A stretch of DNA of 48,997 nt from Prado023 sp036375875 (lineage in GTDB: Bacteria > Actinomycetota > Actinomycetes > S36-B12 > CAIYMF01): the NCBI GenBank assembly GCA_036375875.1, contig DASVBK010000246.1, positions 1 through 48,997 of the forward strand. Direction: 5' to 3'. Shown piece after piece: positions 46,100 to 48,997 of this stretch (position 1 is the first letter of the stretch; each line of letters begins with the position of its first letter). The translations under genes were made by a program, and so were the position numbers. The notes below the pieces were generated by a model that saw only the letters and a program-made list of their open reading frames with translations, was not told where the DNA came from and made no database searches.

Positions 46100-46915
46100 T
46101 CAGCCGCCGATCTCGAGGCGGGCGAAGCCGGTGATCGAGGCACCGTGCTCGGTGGCGAAGGCCCTGACCGTCTTCTTGCTGTCCTGCACCGAGGACTGCT
46201 CGAGCAGGACGCGGTCCTTGAAGAACCCGTTCACCCGGCCCTCCACGATCTTGGGCAGCGCCCCCTCGGGCTTGCCCTCCTCCCGCGCGGTCGCCTCGGC
46301 GATGCGCCGCTCGTCGGCGACCACGTCGGCGGGCACGTCCTCGCGGGTCAGGTAGTCCGGGCGCATGGCCGCGATCTGCATGCCGATCGCGCGCGCCGTG
46401 TCCTCGTCGCCGTCATAGGCCACGAGCACGCCCACCTGCGGGGGCAGGTCGGCGGCGCGGCGATGCATGTAGGTGGCGATGGTGCCCTCGATCCGGGCCA
46501 CCCGGCCCAGCTCGAGCTTCTCGCCGATGACGCCGGACATCGACGAGATCGCGTCCGTCACGGTCTCGCCGGAGGGCAGCGTCGCGGCGGCCAGCGCGTC
46601 ACGGTCGGCGATCGCGCCGGCGTCGGCGACGGCGACGATCTGGTCGGCCAGGGCCTGGAAGTCGGCATTCTTCGCCACGAAGTCGGTCTCGCACAGCAGC
46701 TCGACGAGCGAGCCGCCCCGGGATGCGACCAAGCCGTTGCTGGCAGTGCGCTCGGCACCGCGCTTGGCGGCCTTGGCGGCCCCGGAGATCCGCAGGATCT
46801 CGACGGCGGCGTCGAAGTCGCCGTCGGCCTCGGTGAGGGCCCGCTTGCACTCCATCATGCCGGCGGAGGTGAGGTCGCGGAGCTTCTTGACGTCCGCGGC
46901 GGTGATCGCAGCCAT
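46100..46915 (-). CDS. tsf: Translation elongation factor Ts
   Basis: A 271-residue EF-Ts. It begins MAAITAADVKKLRDLTSAGM with the conserved TSAGMMECKRAL segment and has LVELLCETDFVAKN in the core. It recharges EF-Tu by exchanging GDP for GTP. The C-terminal coiled-coil is partly shortened to the actinobacterial form. ATG 46915 is preceded by AAAGGA; a longer in-frame reading upstream is not used. A 13-base-pair hairpin lies between it and rpsB. Confidence 0.96.
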   Translation of the reverse strand: MAAITAADVKKLRDLTSAGMMECKRALTEADGDFDAAVEILRISGAAKAAKRGAERTASNGLVASRGGSLVELLCETDFVAKNADFQALADQIVAVADAGAIADRDALAAATLPSGETVTDAISSMSGVIGEKLELGRVARIEGTIATYMHRRAADLPPQVGVLVAYDGDEDTARAIGMQIAAMRPDYLTREDVPADVVADERRIAEATAREEGKPEGALPKIVEGRVNGFFKDRVLLEQSSVQDSKKTVRAFATEHGASITGFARLEIGG

Positions 46916-46973
46916 GGGGCTGTCCTTTCGGGTCGGGGCGCGAACGGCGCCCCCTGGGGGTTGCACGTGGATG

Positions 46974-47009
46974 CTCCGGTGGCGCCTGCTCGCGCTGGCG
47001 CCACCGGAG
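46974..47009 (-). terminator. Hairpin between rpsB and tsf
   Basis: A perfect 13-base stem, CTCCGGTGGCGCC (46974-46986) with 46997-47009, around a 10-base loop, 27 bases after the rpsB stop. It has no T tract. It may attenuate or process the rpsB-tsf message rather than end it fully, since tsf needs expression. Confidence 0.7.
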
Positions 47010-47035
47010 GGGCCGGCACGGTGGCCGGCGTGGGA

Positions 47036-48205
47036 CTACTCGGCGGTGCGCTCGTCAGCCTCGGCCTCGACGGCGGCGGCGACGTCCTCCGCCACGACGG
47101 CCTCGATGACGGCTTCCTCGGCCACGGCCTCCGCGACGACAGCCTCGGCCACGGCCTCCTCGGCCACGGCCTCCGCGACGAGGGCCTCAGCCACGGCCTC
47201 CTCGGCGATGACCTCGTCGGCGGCGGCGACATCCACGGCGGCCTGGGCCTCCTCGGCCGAGACGTAGCCAGCCGCTGCCTCTGCGAGCTCCGCGTCGGCC
47301 ACGGCCTCGGCGACGACAGCCTCGGCCACGGCCTCCTCAGCGACGGCCTCAGCAGCCACGGCCTCGATGACGGCCTCCTCGGCGACGACGTCGGCGACGA
47401 CAGCCTCGGCCACCGCCTCGACCGCGACGACCTCGGCGGCCTGCTCAGCCTGGTGGGCGGCCAGGAGCTCGGCCTCCCACTCGGCGAGCGGCTCGGCGGC
47501 GACGGTGCCGCCGCTGGCGCGCGCCACGAGACCCTCGGCGACCGCGTCGGCGATCACCCGGGTCAGCAGCGCCACCGCGCGGATGGCGTCGTCGTTGCCC
47601 GGGATCGGGAAGTCGACCACGTCGGGGTCGCAGTTCGAGTCCAGGATCGCGATGACCGGGATGCCCAGCTTGCGGGCCTCGCCGACGGCGATGGCCTCCT
47701 TGTTGGTGTCCACCACCCACACGGCCGACGGGGTGCGCGCCATGTCGCGGATGCCGCCGAGGGTGCGCTCGAGCTTGTCCTTCTCGCGACGCAGGACGAG
47801 CAGCTCCTTCTTCGTCATGCCGGAGCCGGCCACGTCGTCGAAGTCGATCTGCTCGAGCTCCTTGAGCCGCTGCAGCCGCTTGTGCACGGTCTGGAAGTTG
47901 GTGAGCATGCCGCCCAGCCAGCGCTCGTTCACGTAGGGCATCCCGACGCGGGTGGCCTGCTCGGCCACGGCCTCCTGGGCCTGCTTCTTGGTGCCCACGA
48001 ACATGACGGTGCCGCCGCGGGAGACGGTGTCCTTGACGTAGGAGTAGGCGCGGTCGATCGCGGTGAGCGACTGCGTGAGGTCGATGATGTAGATGCCGTT
48101 GCGCTCGGTGAGGATGAAGCGCTTCATCTTGGGGTTCCAGCGCCGGGTCTGATGCCCGAAGTGGACACCGCTCTCGAGCATCTGGCGCATCGTCACGACG
48201 GCCAT
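47036..48205 (-). CDS. rpsB: 30S ribosomal protein S2 with a long repetitive C-terminal extension
   Basis: A 389-residue S2. The first 257 residues are normal (MAVVTMRQMLESGVHFGHQ, NERWLGGMLTNFQTV, IRAVALLTRVIADAV). The last 132 residues are an Ala/Val/Glu-rich extension made of 14-residue repeats such as VAEEAVAEAVVAEA (DNA period 42 at 47119-47161 and nearby). The even Val/Ala spacing fits two heptads per repeat and may form a coiled coil. Many actinobacteria carry short Ala/Glu tails on S2, but this is long and Val-rich. ATG 48205 has a GAGAGGA site. The frame is intact to a single TAG. Confidence 0.95.
   Translation of the reverse strand: MAVVTMRQMLESGVHFGHQTRRWNPKMKRFILTERNGIYIIDLTQSLTAIDRAYSYVKDTVSRGGTVMFVGTKKQAQEAVAEQATRVGMPYVNERWLGGMLTNFQTVHKRLQRLKELEQIDFDDVAGSGMTKKELLVLRREKDKLERTLGGIRDMARTPSAVWVVDTNKEAIAVGEARKLGIPVIAILDSNCDPDVVDFPIPGNDDAIRAVALLTRVIADAVAEGLVARASGGTVAAEPLAEWEAELLAAHQAEQAAEVVAVEAVAEAVVADVVAEEAVIEAVAAEAVAEEAVAEAVVAEAVADAELAEAAAGYVSAEEAQAAVDVAAADEVIAEEAVAEALVAEAVAEEAVAEAVVAEAVAEEAVIEAVVAEDVAAAVEAEADERTAE
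47077..47430 (-). repeat. In-frame repeats coding the S2 Ala/Val/Glu tail
   Basis: The segment repeats close copies of a 42-base unit (for example starting at 47119 and 47161) rich in GGCCTC, GGCCAC and GACGA words; other copies are diverged. Translated, they give 14-residue VAEEAVxEAxVAEx units, broken once by a different stretch (AEAAAGYVSAEEAQ). Repeat number may vary between strains. Confidence 0.75.
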
Positions 48206-48487
48206 GGGGTCCTCTCTCGTGCGCGGGCGGGCCGCGCGGTCGGTTGTCACGTCGCCACCTGGTGGTGGCACGTCCTGATGTCCCGCGGGGTCGGGCTGCC
48301 GCAGCAGACCGGTCCGGCCCCGCACGTACTGGGACATGCGAATTCGGGCCCGAGTCGGACCCGTGGGCGTGATTGTACGTGCAGGCGCGAGCAGCCAGGA
48401 AATCGCCCGGGCCGGCGGCCGCGCCAGTCATCCACAGATGGCTGGCGCCACGGGTGCAGCCCGGCGATCCTGCGCCACGATGCGGCC
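48206..48487. promoter_or_regulatory. rpsB promoter/leader and divergent control region
   Basis: On the minus strand, TACAAT (plus-strand ATTGTA 48372-48377) is a near-consensus -10 box, with TTCCTG 18 bases upstream as weak -35, giving a leader of about 160 bases before rpsB. CCACC-ACCA-GGTGG in the leader can form a small stem. A 28-base imperfect palindrome (48421-48448) lies between this promoter and the divergent peptidase gene. Confidence 0.6.
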
Positions 48488-48997
48488 ATGTCGCGCCGCC
48501 TGCCCCGCCCTGTCCTGCTGACCCCTGCCGGTGGCCGGCCCCTCGGTTGGGCGTGGGCCGGGGCCCTGGGCGTGGCGCTGCTGCTCGGTCTGTCGACACC
48601 GCCGGCGGCTGCGGGCGCACTGGTGATCGGGGCGGGCGACACGCGCGCCGACACGCGCGCCACCACGCCGTCCCGGCCACCCGGGAGTTGGGCAGCTGCC
48701 ACGGCCTCCGCCACCGCGCCCGGGCTCGATGCGTCCCGCTGGCGGCTGCCCCTGTGGCCGACCCGGGTCACCAGGGCGTTCGCCAACCCGCCGCACAACT
48801 GGCTGCCGGGGCACCGCGGCGTCGACCTGCGGGGCGTCCCGGGCGAGCCGGTGCGAGCGGCGGGCGCTGGTCGCGTCACGTTCGCAGCGAGGCTGGCGGG
48901 TCGTGGCGTCGTGGTGGTCGACCACGGCGAGCTGCGGACCACCTACGAGCCCGTCGAGGCGATCGTGCTGCCCGGGCAGCACGTGCGGCGCGGCGCG
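48488..48997 (+). CDS. M23 family peptidase (LytM domain), C-terminus missing at the edge
   Basis: An open frame of 170 codons from ATG 48488 to the right end with no stop. It has an export signal (about residues 18-45, with ALGVALLLGL and ending PPAAAG), a low-complexity spacer, and from about residue 95 the start of an M23 domain: NWLPGHRGVDLRGVPGEPVRAAGAGRV, where His and Asp are zinc ligands, then VVVVDHGELRTTYEP. The remaining ligand HxH lies outside the window. Such enzymes cut peptidoglycan cross-bridges. An M23 gene next to rpsB is a common actinobacterial arrangement. I cannot tell if it is catalytically complete. Confidence 0.85.
   Translation, partial: MSRRLPRPVLLTPAGGRPLGWAWAGALGVALLLGLSTPPAAAGALVIGAGDTRADTRATTPSRPPGSWAAATASATAPGLDASRWRLPLWPTRVTRAFANPPHNWLPGHRGVDLRGVPGEPVRAAGAGRVTFAARLAGRGVVVVDHGELRTTYEPVEAIVLPGQHVRRGA

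Noticed and set aside
47077..47430. The rpsB repeats as a CRISPR array or intergenic minisatellite
   Set aside because: They are in frame within rpsB, have no unique spacers, and encode a consistent 14-residue peptide unit.

Overview
The window is about 49 kb of very GC-rich DNA with strongly G/C-biased third codon positions, AGGAGG-type ribosome sites and many start/stop overlaps. Its housekeeping run has the order of a high-GC Gram-positive actinomycete (Actinomycetia; I cannot place it to genus). Read on the minus strand from the right: rpsB, tsf, pyrH, frr, cdsA, rlmN (48205 to 42484), then dxr, a site-2 protease (rseP type), a TSUP permease and the first codons of ispG (3720 to 1). A partial M23 peptidase gene diverges from rpsB and runs off the right edge; ispG runs off the left edge.

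Between rlmN and dxr, genes that are often close neighbours in actinomycetes, lie about 38 kb of accessory genes, mostly catabolic. Left to right: a small cyclic-nucleotide-binding-domain protein (-); a class III aminotransferase of GabT type (+); a saccharopine/lysine-dehydrogenase-like enzyme (-) divergent from a MarR regulator (+), with two palindromic operators between them; a YhhN membrane protein; a 60-residue zinc-ribbon protein; a secreted protein of unknown function; methylmalonate-semialdehyde dehydrogenase and a DAO-family FAD oxidoreductase (-); a one-TM Ser/Thr kinase (+); a minus-strand operon of aldehyde dehydrogenase plus a polyamine-type ABC importer (potD-A-B-C); ldhA (-); and a multicopper oxidase lipoprotein (+).

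The block continues with a second aldehyde dehydrogenase (-) divergent from a tightly coupled Lrp, aminotransferase, flavin-binding protein, FAD oxidoreductase operon (+). Then come a bifunctional proline dehydrogenase/P5C dehydrogenase (putA) and an MFS transporter; TesB thioesterase (-); a GntR-controlled operon of a glutaryl-CoA-dehydrogenase-like enzyme and a family III CoA-transferase (+); PrpE (-); and an unknown membrane protein (-).

My reading is that much of the block feeds diamines and amino acids into central carbon: PotABCD imports putrescine or cadaverine, the aminotransferases and DAO oxidases deaminate, the two aldehyde dehydrogenases oxidise the aminoaldehydes, GabT removes the second amino group, and for C5 substrates glutarate is activated by the CoA-transferase and oxidised by the glutaryl-CoA dehydrogenase. 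PutA, MMSDH and PrpE add proline, valine/beta-alanine and propionate. This substrate assignment is inference; the enzyme families are clear from sequence. I saw no tRNA, rRNA, CRISPR array, phage or insertion sequence.
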